Below are positions 33,476-45,180 of a stretch of 64,000 bases of DNA, piece after piece (within the stretch, counting starts at the first letter, position 1; the number at the start of each line of letters is the position of its first letter). The stretch spans positions 1,612,001 through 1,676,000 of the forward strand of contig JACONQ010000004.1 in the NCBI GenBank assembly GCA_014281115.1, read 5' to 3'. Source of the DNA: Laburnicola sp. R22_1. Lineage: Eukaryota > Ascomycota > Dothideomycetes > Pleosporales > Didymosphaeriaceae. The notes under the pieces were generated by a model. The model saw only the letters and a list, made by a program, of their open reading frames with translations, had not been told where the DNA came from and ran no database searches. The position numbers and the translations under genes are program-made.

Positions 33476-36400
33476 ATGGCGTCTGTCGATTCGCAAGAAA
33501 ATTCCATGCTGAAGGACAATCTTTACGATGTGAGCTGTCCTCTTGAAGTTCGCATGCCTGCATGCATTGCGCGGCACGACCCCGGTCCCTCCAGGGCTCT
33601 CGCAGATCCACATGAGTCGTGTTATCTGATTGCATCCTCTGACGGTGCTACATACAGGACCCTTCACAGCTCTCGCAACGGCTCCGCCAGCGGGCAGGCA
33701 GCCATTTCCCCCACCGAATCCCCGAGTCGACCGCCCATCACGCTGCCAGCGCGGCGCCTGCTTTCGCCATCGAGGGGCAGCCGAGCCCACAGCGCGGCCC
33801 CAAAGACGCCCGTGGCGTTGCACTTTCACCCCCACGCGAAGCAACTCGACGCGTCCGCTTCGACTCGAGACATGTCAGACCGCGCCTGCCGCAACACCAC
33901 ACAGCGCCGGACAGTACGGGCTTTCTGACGGAGAGGGAGGCCGCGCGGAGGATGCACCAGACCTTCAACGGCGCCATGGACGCCCCAGGCGATACGCAGG
34001 CCGATCCTGACATGTTCAAGGAGTTCACAAGCGGCATCATGGAAAGCAATATCACCCTAGAAGCCGTTCCGAGGCCTCGTTTACCTGTGGCAGAGGAGGG
34101 GAGCCCGTCACCGAGCGAGGGCTACGACGTCGTCATATCGAGCCAGTCGCAACGAAGTGCTGCCGTCACCAGCCCGACCATCAACGACGACCCAGAGATG
34201 CAGATCCAGAATCAGTATGGGTCCGTGAGTCCTATGAAATTCGCAACACCCGCACTTGCAGCTAGGAAGTGGGACAGCCAGGGCCGCACGCTGAGTTCAG
34301 CAGTGAGGTCAAACACCACTCCCGGCACAGTTCTGTCGGCGTCTGCTTTCTTTGGCTTTGGAGATACGGCAACCGTCAATGCCATGTCGCTGACTCAGGC
34401 CTTCAATGCCACGCAGGCAAAGACATCACCCGCTGTAGGTGACCTCGGTGAAGATGTCGTCTTCCAACGGCCTTCTCCAAACTTTGTCCACGCCCCACGT
34501 CGCTCGAGCCCTGAGACCGGCATGTCAAGCCCGATCAAACCCACTAACAAAAGGGAACCGGTCACCGACCCAGTCTTGAGATCTTCGAGCGAGCCGAGGG
34601 CTGATTACGAGACCATGAAGCAGTCGCAGGAACGACCGGACCGGGAGCTACCGAGCATAGGGATTGGGGAGGTAAGACAGGACAGCTGGGAGGAGCCGGG
34701 AGAGGTCGAAAAGCATTTCTTTAAGCAAAAAGCGAAGCAGCGCCTTAACCAGGCCGCAGCGAAGTCCCTTTCAGCAGTTTCTGCCCCAACACCTTTAGCG
34801 CGCCGGACTCGCAGGCGGGGCTTGATTTCAATGAGTGCAACCGCGAGTGCAATGTCTCCAGTGAAGAAAACGACAGCTGGTCGACCTGCAAATGATGGAG
34901 GTTACGACGGCGCGGAGGACAACGAATTGGCACAGACCTCGCCAAGACCGGGAGACGACAATGAAGATTCACTGGATGAATTATCTCAGGATATTTTCCC
35001 CAGTCCAGGTCGCTCTCTCACTCAAACGCCAACAGGGAAAGAGACTGGCGTCGAGAAACGAGTCCAAGTACCCCATACCTCATCACATCCCCCGCGCAAT
35101 CTTTCTGGACACTCTTCGCGCAACCTCTCTCAACCCGACATTTCACTTTCACAACTGCAGCGAGGAACCCGAAATCCGGACTCAGTCTCTCAACCTCTGC
35201 CGAAAAGTCTTTCCAAACTTCGAAGCAGCAAGGATTCGGATCTAGTAGTCATGGATTCACAGCCCGACCCAGCAGAGACGCAGGGCCCACCACGACCCGA
35301 TCCGCTCCGGTTCCTATCCTCACCATCAGCTAATCAGTACAGTATCAACCAGACCACGATGCTCACTAAATCAGGTTTGCCTACCTCACCCGCGTCGTCA
35401 ATGCCGCCCATGCCCCCGCGATCCAGTTCTCACGATGACGTCGAGGAGCGTGTTCCTAGCAGTCCACCGGTCATCGCCCAAGTCGATGATATTGTCTATG
35501 ATGAGCATGGGTACGAGGAAGGTTCAGATGACGAACGAGAGGCCCTTTCGTCAGAAGAGGAAGTGAACAATGACCAAGAAGAACAGGATGAGTTACCTGT
35601 AGTGCACGAAGATGATAGCAGAGATGTCGACCCAGGACTCGATGGTCAGACCGACGAGGCTGTCAAGCATGATGACGATGTACATGATGACGATGAAGTT
35701 CCCGAAACACTCGAACAAGAGAATTACGTCGAATACCATAATGAGGATGGGGGATCGAGTCGGTCAAGCCACTCTAGAGACAACATCGACGAGAGTGCGA
35801 ACATGTCTATGGCTCCACCTCGCTTGACACGGCAGTCGACCGTTCCCGAGACTGATGTGCTCGAGGATACCCAGCCTTCGTTCTTCCCCGAAGTCAAAGA
35901 CGCCTCTCCGCTCGCACTACCCAGGAACGAAGTGACAGTTGGTAGCATTCAACAGCAGCAAACCAATAGCATAGAGCGTTTTGACGCGGCGAAGGAACAC
36001 CAATCGGCGTCACAGGCAGATAAACAGGTCAGCGGTGGTGCAGAACCAGATATGACTGTAGACTCCCTAGAACCCACCAATCGCACTTCGTTATTCGATA
36101 TTGCGAATCAGCCAGACACGCAGCGTTCCATTCATCTCGACGAAATTGAACTACCTCAGTTAAGCTTTGACGCCGATTCGGATGATCCGTTGAACGCAAT
36201 GACCGCTCGTTCTCCACTTCGCCCTCATAAGAAGCGCAAGACTACATATAGCACAAAAAAGGCTTTCCGAAGTCCCATAAAGGAAACGGATCCTGTTTCA
36301 GATGAACTGTCTAGCCCGCCACGTGTAGGAGTGTCGAACCCACGCGGTTGGTCTCCACCCACGACCCAGGACCGAGAAGCACAAGGCGCACTGGCCGCAG

Positions 36401-38244
36401 GGCGGGCTAGGGACAATGCTGTCATTGCGCAACCGGCGACGTGGAAACCAAAAACGCACTTGAAGCCAACGCTGCCTCAGACTCCTCGAAAAGGAGCATT
36501 GAAAGCCGTAAACAAGATATTAATGTCCAAATCGCCCGGCGAGACACCACCTAAGGCAATTCCCCAACGCCGAACCACGGAAAACGCAATACCTACTCGC
36601 TCTGTCGAAATGGCCGACGCCAATGATGTAGAAATGCGGGATGCAGATCGTCTTAATGAAGTCGATGAGCTTGCACCAAGTCCACCAGTTGTTGAGCATG
36701 ACTGTCAAGTCGCAATTGCTTCGGACAATGGAGAGCCTCCGTCTGGGGAGCTACGTGTGCCCAATCGTGTCTTTGCGGCTTGGCCAGGCAAGAGTTATTA
36801 CCCGGCAACATGCATTGGCCGTGTAGATTCGCATCGTCTTCGTGTGCGCTACGATGATGGCAATACTCACGTACTGGAGTCTATCCAAGTCCGTGCCCTG
36901 GATCTTCGCCCTGGCGACCAAGTCAAGCTTGACGTAGCTGGAATGAAGAAGCAGGCTTATACTGTCATAGGCTTCAAAAACAAGATCAGACCGGATGATT
37001 TTACAATGGACTACCCATTGACTGATCGCCACGGTTACACCACCATCATTCTTGAAGAGAAGCAGCGAGAAAGTCTGCCTGCGACAAAATCAGAGCAAGC
37101 GAATAAGCACATCGTTGCAGCTGTGGCTAGCATTTACCTTACAACACAGCTGTGGGCTCGTCTAAAGGACAGGCTCTTCCAGTATACGCCCGTTGCCACC
37201 CCTAGTGGATCAGCTTCCCGAACAGGAACGCCTAGAGCTGCTGATGCCGGGACTCCTAAGCCGACCATGTCCCGAAAGAATACCCTCGGACCTTCTCTTC
37301 TCCGCGACTCGACTGCTCGCGCAGTCTCGGTTGCTTCATCAGCACGCTCAGGTAGCAATATATTTCTCAATATGGCCTTTGCTATCACCATCAAGGATGA
37401 TTATACGAGGAAATATGGATTCAGCAAGCTCATTACCTCTAGCGGTGGACTGGTAGTAGATGAAGGCTTCCACGAGCTATTTGACACCAACTCATATGAT
37501 GCGCCAATGTCATCTGAGGGTACCACGAAAGAAGTATCTGGATTGGACAGCCTGCTGTTAAAACGAGACCTCGGTTTCGTGGCGCTCATTGCAGATTCGC
37601 ACTCGCGGAGCACAAAATACTTGCAAGCTCTCGCTCTGAATGTCCCTTGTGTACACTACCGCTGGATTCATGACTCTCTATCAGCATTGCGTGCGCTTCC
37701 TTTCGCAAAGTACCTTCTGCCTGCCGGAATGTCGACATTCTTAAACCCTAAGGGTGTAGTTCGCTCACGCGACATCCCGACATATGATCCCACTGCCGAA
37801 GACGTCAGTTTCACGCGAACGGTCAACGAGCGCGACCTACTTTTCCGCGACCAGTCCGTACTCCTCATCACTGGCGAGGAAGACAAGGAGATCGAGCTTA
37901 ATCAACCGTACAGCTTTCTTACACGCGCAATGGGTGCTGCTGATGTGGGTCAGTGCACAAATATTACCACTGCAAAAGATATTATCGCGGACGGCGAGTG
38001 GGACTGGGTCTATGTGAATAGCAAACCCGCTGCACTTGCTGAAGCGGCTGCGGCGCTTCTTGGCGATGTGGACGGAGGTAAAACGATTACGAGAAAGAAG
38101 GTGACCAACAAGCGCAAGAGGGATGAGAAAGCAGAGCCCGGTGTGTTGGTTCGGTCAGGATTCGTGGGAGAGAAGAGGGTCAAAGTGGCGTGTGGTGAAT
38201 TTGTGATTCAGAGTCTCATTCTCGGTGCTTTGATGGAAGAGTAG
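33476..38244 (+). CDS. RAD9: DNA-damage checkpoint adaptor, Rad9/Crb2/53BP1 family (Tudor-BRCT)
   Basis: Two exons, 33476-33529 and 33658-38244, with a 128 bp intron, encoding 1,546 aa. Exon 1 gives MASVDSQENSMLKDNLYD, and exon 2 continues in frame with DPSQLSQRLRQR. Residues 60-1000 are disordered, acidic and rich in SQ/TQ and SP/TP dipeptides, targets of ATR/ATM-like and cyclin-dependent kinases. A Tudor domain starts near 1050 (VPNRVFAAWPGKSYYPATCIGRV...VRYDDGNTHVL), expected to read methylated histone H4K20. Tandem BRCT repeats occupy about 1250-1540: FLNMAFAITI...GG near the start, VPCVHYRWIHDSL in the first repeat, and a C-terminal unit ending FVIQSLILGALMEE. The family bridges damaged chromatin to the Rad53/Chk1 effector kinases. 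Low-complexity Asp/Glu tracts lie at about 35500-35720. No internal stop or frameshift. Confidence 0.9.
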
Positions 38245-40281
38245 GATACGAATTAGTATGGACAATCAGCGACGGATGTAATGCGCGGATCATGGATGGC
38301 ATAGCGGAGTTTCAAAAAAAAGGCGTTCGATTATTCGCGTCGGACAGCAGCGGTTTCTTTCGGCGTTCACAAAGGGAGGCATCGTTCACGCGACAGATAC
38401 CACAGCGACAAGGGCTCGGCGCAAGGGATGTTTATAACCACCTCGACGGCTGGTGGTGGCGTTTAGGCCCAGGAACGCCACGTTATATGGATATATGTGT
38501 ATATTATATATAGTGCAGCAATAAGCATGCGAATACTATGCGTTGGCACAACTCTACACCGTGGGGGATGATATGCAGTAGACACTTCTGGTTGGTAATG
38601 CACAGGATACTAACGCAGGCTTGAGACTAGGCATAAAGAAAGGTATTCCCTTATACATTATCACTACTATTCGTGCGACTGAATGAGGAGACGTCTTGGG
38701 GTAACACACTGTTAACACTAACAACTTGAGTGTCTAGCTTTTCTCATCACCTACTGTGGTAAACGTGGAATACAAAATGCCTTACTAGAACACGCTTTTG
38801 GATGTCTCAGATGTGCTGATGCTCAGCGCCGTAGGTATTTGGGTGGGCGCAGTAAGTAGGGGATGATAGGTTCGATAAGCAAGGCCGGGCGCACATGTCG
38901 CACATGTTTCGTCTTCGGAGAGAGAAGCTGCTCGCTTAGAAGAGAGCATTCTTCCATGGAGTCACCAGGCCAGGCCAGGCAAGGCAAGGCATCGAGGAAT
39001 AACAACAGTAACCCAAACCCTCACCATCCACATCCACGATAACACTTTCCTCCCCTCCGACCCCATCCCAACCTCCACCCCCTCACCCATCGTGTCCCCC
39101 GAGCCCGGCACTCCCACCAACAGCACCCTCCCCGGCTCGTGCACGTGCGCGAATCTCACGGCGGATGGGTTTTACTGCGGGTACTGCTCGCAGGTGACGA
39201 GCTGTGCGCAGGGCGAGGCGTGCTGGGCGAGTGCGTTTTTTGTGCGGACAGGGGTGTGCGGATTATGGGGCGCTGGAGTATTGTGCGAGGGCGAGTGTGG
39301 AGGTGTTGGACAAGAGGAATTGTCCGTTTTTGGGGGGTTGAGCTTTGGGTAGGCGGGGTGTGAGGATGAGATGTATTTGAGGGGATGGGGATGGGGAGGG
39401 CAGAGGGGAGGTCGGGTAGAGAGTGTGGTGGTGGTGAGGGGCGGGAGGATATGGGCTTTCGTTTTTCTTTTCTTATGTCTTCTTTTTTTTTCTTTTTTTT
39501 CTTCTTTTTTTCTTTTATTCGGGGAGGGACTGTCGGTTTTTTTGGTCGTTTGAAATTGGGGTTTTGTAGGGGGGTAGGTAATACTGGAGAGTTGTGGGAG
39601 TTGGCTGCGAGGAGTGTCATTCAGATTCACATCCTCGCGTAAGGGCTGTCTCGTGAATCTTTCAATAAAGCACCTATCCATCGTCAGCCCTACCGCAAAG
39701 AAGAAGATTCAACATCAGCAATCGTGAGGCGGTCATCATTTAAACGACCAAACGAGCGCATCTCGCTTCCACCCGCCTTTAAGATTGCCCCAAGCGCTGA
39801 GGTCAGCAAATGGCAGGCTTGGCGTCCTGGCAGGGTTAAATTTAGGGGTGTGGCCAGAAATAGGCCTTGGCAACGGGCGCCATCAAAGCTGAATCTGAAT
39901 CCGAACCGGAAATGTTTGGGAAGAAGAGGGAGCCTGGCGAAGAAACACGTCTTCAAGACCGGAGGGTTCAGATCGACGCAAGGTTGGAGCCAAAAGAAGC
40001 GATGGAACGTCGGAGCAAACGACGTCACATCTACAAGCTCTGGGAGGACGCACCACGGGCTCCGATTCTAGCGAATCTCATCAGGCGCAAAAGGGCTGGT
40101 CGCTGGCAGCTGGCCCCCTGCCATCTGCTTTCCGCAGTCATCCCATCCCTAGGGCCCCTCTGCTCCTTCGCCTCTCCATCGTTTAATGTCAATTTCTTCC
40201 TTGTAGACCCTACAAACATTCTTTTGTACCAACACCCCGCGGCTGCCTTTGCCCTCGAGGACCGCGCCCTCCGCCGCCACC
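38245..40281. other. Long intergenic with a damaged Cys-rich fragment and homopurine/T-rich tracts
   Basis: About 2 kb between two plus-strand genes. It contains the Cys-rich pseudogene candidate (38990-39346), a G-rich quadruplex-capable stretch (39381-39408) and a C/T tract of near-pure pyrimidine (39470-39520). The rest is unassigned. Confidence 0.6.
38990..39346 (+). pseudogene. Cysteine-rich secreted-protein-like fragment with a frameshift
   Basis: The plus strand encodes TTVTQTLTIHIHDNTF, a Pro/Thr/Ser linker, then CTCANLTADGFYCGYCSQVTSC and GEACWASAFF. At the TTTTTTG run near 39236-39243 the conserved-looking pattern jumps by one base into CGQGCADYGALEYCARA and ends in DKRNCPFLGG and a stop at 39344-39346. 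The two halves together have evenly spaced cysteines like a small secreted fungal protein. I find no signal peptide or start codon upstream; a missing first exon is possible. Either a decayed gene or a single-base sequence error. The family assignment is from pattern only. Confidence 0.4.
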
Positions 40282-41631
40282 ATGATAGCCTCCATGTTCC
40301 TCACGCCGCGCGCCCTGGGCACCTACGCTTTCGTCGTCCTCCTAATCATCACAGTGCGCCAGCTCTCCACCACACACTCGTCCTACACGCCCGAATGGAC
40401 GTCCGGCAGCCGTTCGCCCTTTGGCTCCTCGGGCGCCAAGCCTGCAAACGCAACGCTCGATTTCCAGGAAATCATCTACATTTCCATGCCCTACCGCACC
40501 GACCGACAGGACTCGATGGCCCTCATCGCCGCCCAGACGGGCATCAAGCTGAACAAGCTGATCTACGGAGTCGCCTCGGCCGACGTCCACGAGAAGGCGC
40601 GCCCGTTGACGGCGCATCCCAAGGATGATCCCAAGAAGCCGTGGTTGGGCGTGTGGCGGGCGCACGCCGATGCCTGGCGGTACATGATCGATAATGACAT
40701 CCAGAGTGCGCTGATCCTGGAGGACGATGTCGACTGGGATGTCAATGTGAAGGAGGTGTTTGGGCTGTGGAACTGGCAGATGAAGAACAACAACTCGTTG
40801 GCCGAGAACAACGGGCGAGGAAAGAACAACGAGGAGTGCGAATATGGTGCGTTGCCCAGTCCTACCATGATCAGTCATTATCACGCTTCGCTCCGCGCTA
40901 TGGTTCCTTGCACCGCACTGTCGGATCCCCACATGGCTCTAGTTACTAGGCTTGAGGAACCGTTGCGCGAGGAAGAAGAATTATGCCTTAGAACAACAAT
41001 CCTTGCTAACAAAACATCCCGACAGGCTGCGACTGGGACCAGCTCTCCATGGGCCAATGCATCAACAAGCCCCACCCAAACGACAAATCCCACTTCACCT
41101 ACCACGACCCCAACTCGCCCGCCCTCTCCTCCCACACCAAAGACAACACCAAAGAAATCACGGAAAACTGGCACTTCAAGCCCGAAGACAAGGGCGTGCG
41201 CGTCATCACGCCCTCGTACCACCCGCTCTGCACAATGGGGTAAGCCATTCCCCCTTCCTCTTCCTCCTTATAAAGCATAAAACTAACAACCCCGTCCTCA
41301 CAGCTACGCCCTAACCCAACGCGGTGCCCGCCGCGTCCTCTACCAAATCGGCGGCTGGCTCCCCATGGACAACCCCATCGACTGGGAATTCATCACCCAC
41401 ATGAAAGAAGGCCGCCTCAGGTCGTACACCATGTCGCCGCCCGCGCTCGTCAAATGGCGCACGTCCGGCCCCGGCGACACCGACAACGACTACGGCTTCG
41501 AGATCAAAGCCGACGACAATGTCGACACGAGCCAGGCGGGTGGCAAGAGCTTGGGCCTGATGAGAAGCGCGAGGGACGCGCTCAAGGTGCTGGATGGCCA
41601 GTTTCATAAGTGGAAGGCGGGCGAGGCGTGA
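40282..41631 (+). CDS. Glycosyltransferase family 25 protein, type II membrane
   Basis: Three exons: 40282-40846, 41026-41239 and 41304-41631, encoding 368 aa. The ATG at 40282 has context CCACCATGA. A single membrane span (YAFVVLLIITV, residues about 15-27) near the N-terminus suggests a Golgi type II topology. The catalytic region starts IIYISMPYRTDRQDSM and has the family acidic motif LILEDDVDWD near residue 150. The C-terminal part (YALTQRGARRVLYQIGGWLPMDNPIDWEF) matches the GT25/LPS-type fold. Family members transfer galactose or related sugars; the acceptor here is unknown. A second, frameshifted GT25 gene lies 7 kb downstream. Confidence 0.85.
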
Positions 41632-43176
41632 GTGCGTGGGTGCATGTGGATGTACGGGGGGCGAGTGGGCATTGATTTTTCGTCGTTGTTGTTGTAGAGG
41701 AGCGCTGTTGATACCTCGCTGATTTTTACTTCTTTTCTTCCTCTTTTTCTTCTTGTGTATATATATATACATCCCATGACACATGGAAGGAGGCTGGCGA
41801 ACGGGCGGGAGGACAGGCGGGCAAGCGGGCGACGAGGAAAACCGACAGGCAGACAGGTATAAAGGCGCATTTCTCGGGTTGGTTAGCGAAGGCGTTTTCA
41901 GGACCCAGGAGCAGCATCATCATCATTAATAATCAGCATTCTAGCAACCAAATAATCAGAGCATGATATACAACTCTATTACCACAGAAATCTGACTACG
42001 TTGCGTTACCCATCAACCCCTACAAACAACACCACAACGACAACCACAAGCACATACAGCACGCATAAAACCCCTAAAATCCCTCAAGCAAAATACAATA
42101 TAAAACTAATAATCAAGTACACCAAACCTATTCAACCACCAAATCCCCCAATCCAAATCCAACCTATATCCAAACTAAATAAATGCATCACCACCTCTCA
42201 CACACCACTCCACCCAAACCAACTATCCACAAAACAAATAAACAAATCAAAACCAAAAAAACCAAAACCAGCACAAAAAATCAAATCAAATCACAAAAAA
42301 AAATCAAACCCCACCTACAAAATCCCCCCAAACAAAACAATTTCAGCCAAAAAAAAGCAGCAGCAAAAAAAATTGAAAGATAAACCCAACACCACTCACA
42401 CAAACCAAATCCAAACCCTATCCCCTACCCGACGCCATCGCCAATTTGACTTGACCTACATAATCCACTCCGGTGGGATATCCATCCATCCATTCCAGAA
42501 ACGCTAGCCATGCCGCTCAGATACAACCACCACCGCCTACAATCACCAGAGGGGACTTTTTCTCCAAGAATCGAGTTTACAAGGGCAACAGGGAGGGGAA
42601 ATATGTAGCAGTATATGTATGTATGCTTGTGTAATGTCAAGTGTGAAGTGTGAAGTATAGAAGCCAAGAGGGAGGGAGGGAGGGAGAGGCAAGCTCAAAG
42701 CTCAAAAATAGAAACAAGGTAGACAATTTAGGTCAGAGAAGGAGAGAGAGTGAGCGAACAAAAGACAAAGAGAAACAACGTCAACCAAGGAAAATAAAGA
42801 ACATGATTACAGAAAAAGAGACTGATGACTTCCACCCTCCGGCAGAATCAAAAAGAGTTTCCAGCATGCAAACCAGCCAGTCTGTGTGCCGCCCCGTATC
42901 CGTACTTTTTTACCCTCCAGACTTTTGACATTTTGACCCCCGAACACCGTCGCCGCCAGTCCAGAAGGTATCAAACACCATCGCCGAAAGATCTCCAGTC
43001 TATGTTCTCCATCCGTACCATGCCCGCAAATGCCGCAAATCTTAAACCATTCTGTGAAAAGGTCCCATGCAGAAATCTTGCCCACGCCTGCCTAGCCGAA
43101 GACACCGTCCCATGCCAAAATGCTCGAGCAAGATCCAAGCCTCGAAACATCCATTCTTATTATGTACGGTGATAAT
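41632..43176. other. Convergent intergenic with a G-depleted stretch
   Basis: 1.5 kb between converging genes. It contains a TA microsatellite (41758-41770), a ~420 bp region almost devoid of G on the plus strand (42000-42420), and a (GGGA)4 run at 42669-42685. A long open frame across the G-poor region is a by-product of having few G-containing stop codons there and is not a credible gene. Confidence 0.6.
42000..42420. repeat. G-depleted, A/C-rich low-complexity region
   Basis: Roughly 420 bp in which the plus strand is nearly all A, C and some T with only about twenty G. It has runs such as AAACAAATAAACAAATC and CCCCCCAAACAAAACAA. It has no clear period, so it is compositional asymmetry and not a tandem repeat. 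Confidence 0.75.
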
Positions 43177-45180
43177 TTACGCGGGCGACTTGTTCGCAGC
43201 GTTCGACGTGTTGCGGCGGTCGTCATTGACAGACAGGCCACCGAAGCCGGTCGAAAGGAAAGAGAACGGGTCGTTCCGTCCGTCGCCGCCGTTGACGGCT
43301 CCTTGGTTAGGATATGGGTCCGCGGAGGTAAAGGCAGCCTCAGCAGAGCGACTATCGAAAGGAGTAGAATGCATGCCACCGTTCGGAGCGTACTGAGCAC
43401 CCATTGGAGGGTACGGACTGGCGCCGCCGATGCCTGAAGGAAGAGCATACGAGCTTGGAGGTCCGCCGTACTGCTGCGCAGGATAACCGCCACCAGCAAA
43501 GGGAGCTGCGCCAAATGGTCCAGCACCAGGGTTTCCGCCCATAGAAGGTGGGCCCATGCCGAAGCTAGAAGGGGTGTCCATCGGAGAAGGGAAAGCGGAA
43601 TCAGCAACCACAGCAGCTCCGGCGCGACTGGCACTGCAACGCAGACACTGCACGTTTTTCGCAAAGTTGTGGTATCCACAACCGTTCTCACCGCACTTCC
43701 AGTCACCAGCACGGAACGGGACGACACCGGTTCCTCCACGCCCATGGCCTTGTCCGCCACCCATGCCGTGGCCGCCATGTCCCATGTGATGATGAGGTGG
43801 CGCCATCATAGAGGGGTGACCGTAGCCGTAACCACCGCCGTAGGCCATTGGGTCGCCGCCAGGAGGCCCTTGCATCGCGGGGAAGGAGCAGCGGAAACAA
43901 GCTGTACGACGTTGGAAGTTGGAGAAACCGCACGAGGGGCAGTTCCAGTCCCCCGGTCGCGGGCGGTTCTTGCTAGGCGGGAATGGCGTCAGAATGTCGG
44001 CTGCACGGTCGAGGACACGGCCGGAGGACGGAGACACCTCAATGGCCTTTTCGTTGAGCGCACGACCATTCATGCATAGACTTTCGGCGGCCTGTAACGT
44101 GTTAGTCGAGTGCAATGTTTCCGTGGCGACCGTGCCTTACCTCCTCGTGAGACGAAAAAATGGCAAAGCCCGAGCCGGTGGGCTTGTGCTGGTCCGGGGT
44201 ACGCAGAGTCCAGAAGGCAATAGGACGGCCGCCGAACTGCGTGAACCAGCTCTCTAGTTCAGACTGGGTAGTATCATGAGGCAGGCCGCTCATATGCAGG
44301 ACTTTACTGCGCTCGGCAAGGAACGCGCGCACATCAGCGCGCGCATCCATTGGTTTTGTGAGGACGTCGGGATGGTCTTGCGGAGGTTGAGACTTGCGAA
44401 TGAGGCCTCTGAGTACGCGGGCAAGAGTGACGGCCTCTTCCATAGCCCGCCTTGGCGAGGCGGGTGCTAGCGCTTGCAAGTGAAAGGGCAGATTATGCTT
44501 GATGGGAGCCGAGGACTGCACCGGCTCAACCTCCAGTGCAGCACAAATGTTTGCTAGAGCGCTAGAGCCGAATGGTAGACTCTCAGGGTGATGCGTTTGC
44601 CAACGCTGGTATTCAGTTCGCAAATCGAACGTCCGCGAGTGCTGCAGATATGGCGGCAAGACGACAGCTTTATCGCGCGCCTCACGCGGCAATTGAACTC
44701 GCAGATCCCAGGAGTCAAGAGTGACGAAGGCGAACTCAAAATTCTTGGGGATAAGATGTTCTTGCGCAAAGTTATCGAACCGATTTATAGCATCGCGAAA
44801 GGTGCCGGCGTTTCGGACCTGATCCCATGTCAGGGTGGTCAAACTAGCTGGAAATCTCTACGTCAGCCAATCTGCAGGCGAGGGGATCGAAGGGCGAGGG
44901 TGAATGCAACTCACTGCACAGGGCTGTAATGGGCGTATTGACTGGCTTCACAAGTACGCTTTCGCGGTGCAGCTGGAGATGGCACGTCAGCAGCGGCGGG
45001 CAGACGTGGGAACAACAGACATACCTCCTCGCAGCTTTTGGCATCGAGCAGTATCCACCCCAGCTCAATCACTTCCGCCGAGTCCTTGGTAACATATACC
45101 CCGTGTTCATCACAAGTCGTAGCAACGTGGATAACCACGTAGCGGTCCAAGTTGGGAGACGGAGGGCTTGAGGTTGCCAT
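43177..45180 (-). CDS. NRP1: NRP1-like RNA-binding protein: exonuclease-like domain, RRM, two RanBP2 zinc fingers
   Basis: Four exons: 45025-45180, 44915-44972, 44141-44847 and 43177-44091, encoding 611 aa. The start MATSSPPSPNLDRYVVIHVA follows a GCCATGG context. Residues about 12-230 match a DEDDh 3'-5' exonuclease fold (VIELGWILLD, then LHRESVLVKPVNTPITALC). But the first catalytic motif, D-x-E in active enzymes, reads H18-V-A20, so the domain should be inactive. An RRM (KVLHMSGLPHDTTQSELESWF ... GSGFAIF) spans about 253-330 and is split by intron 3. Two RanBP2-type zinc fingers follow: DWNCPSCGFSNFQRRTACFRC near 355 and DWKCGENGCGYHNFAKNVQCLRC near 435. A Gly/Pro-rich, prion-like tail ends the protein. 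Architecture matches yeast Nrp1, a stress-granule protein of unknown function. Confidence 0.85.

Noticed and set aside
42001..42507. 168-codon open frame on the plus strand rich in Lys, Pro, Asn and Thr
   Set aside because: Its length follows from the near absence of G in this stretch, which removes TAG and TGA stops; it has no domain and no good start.
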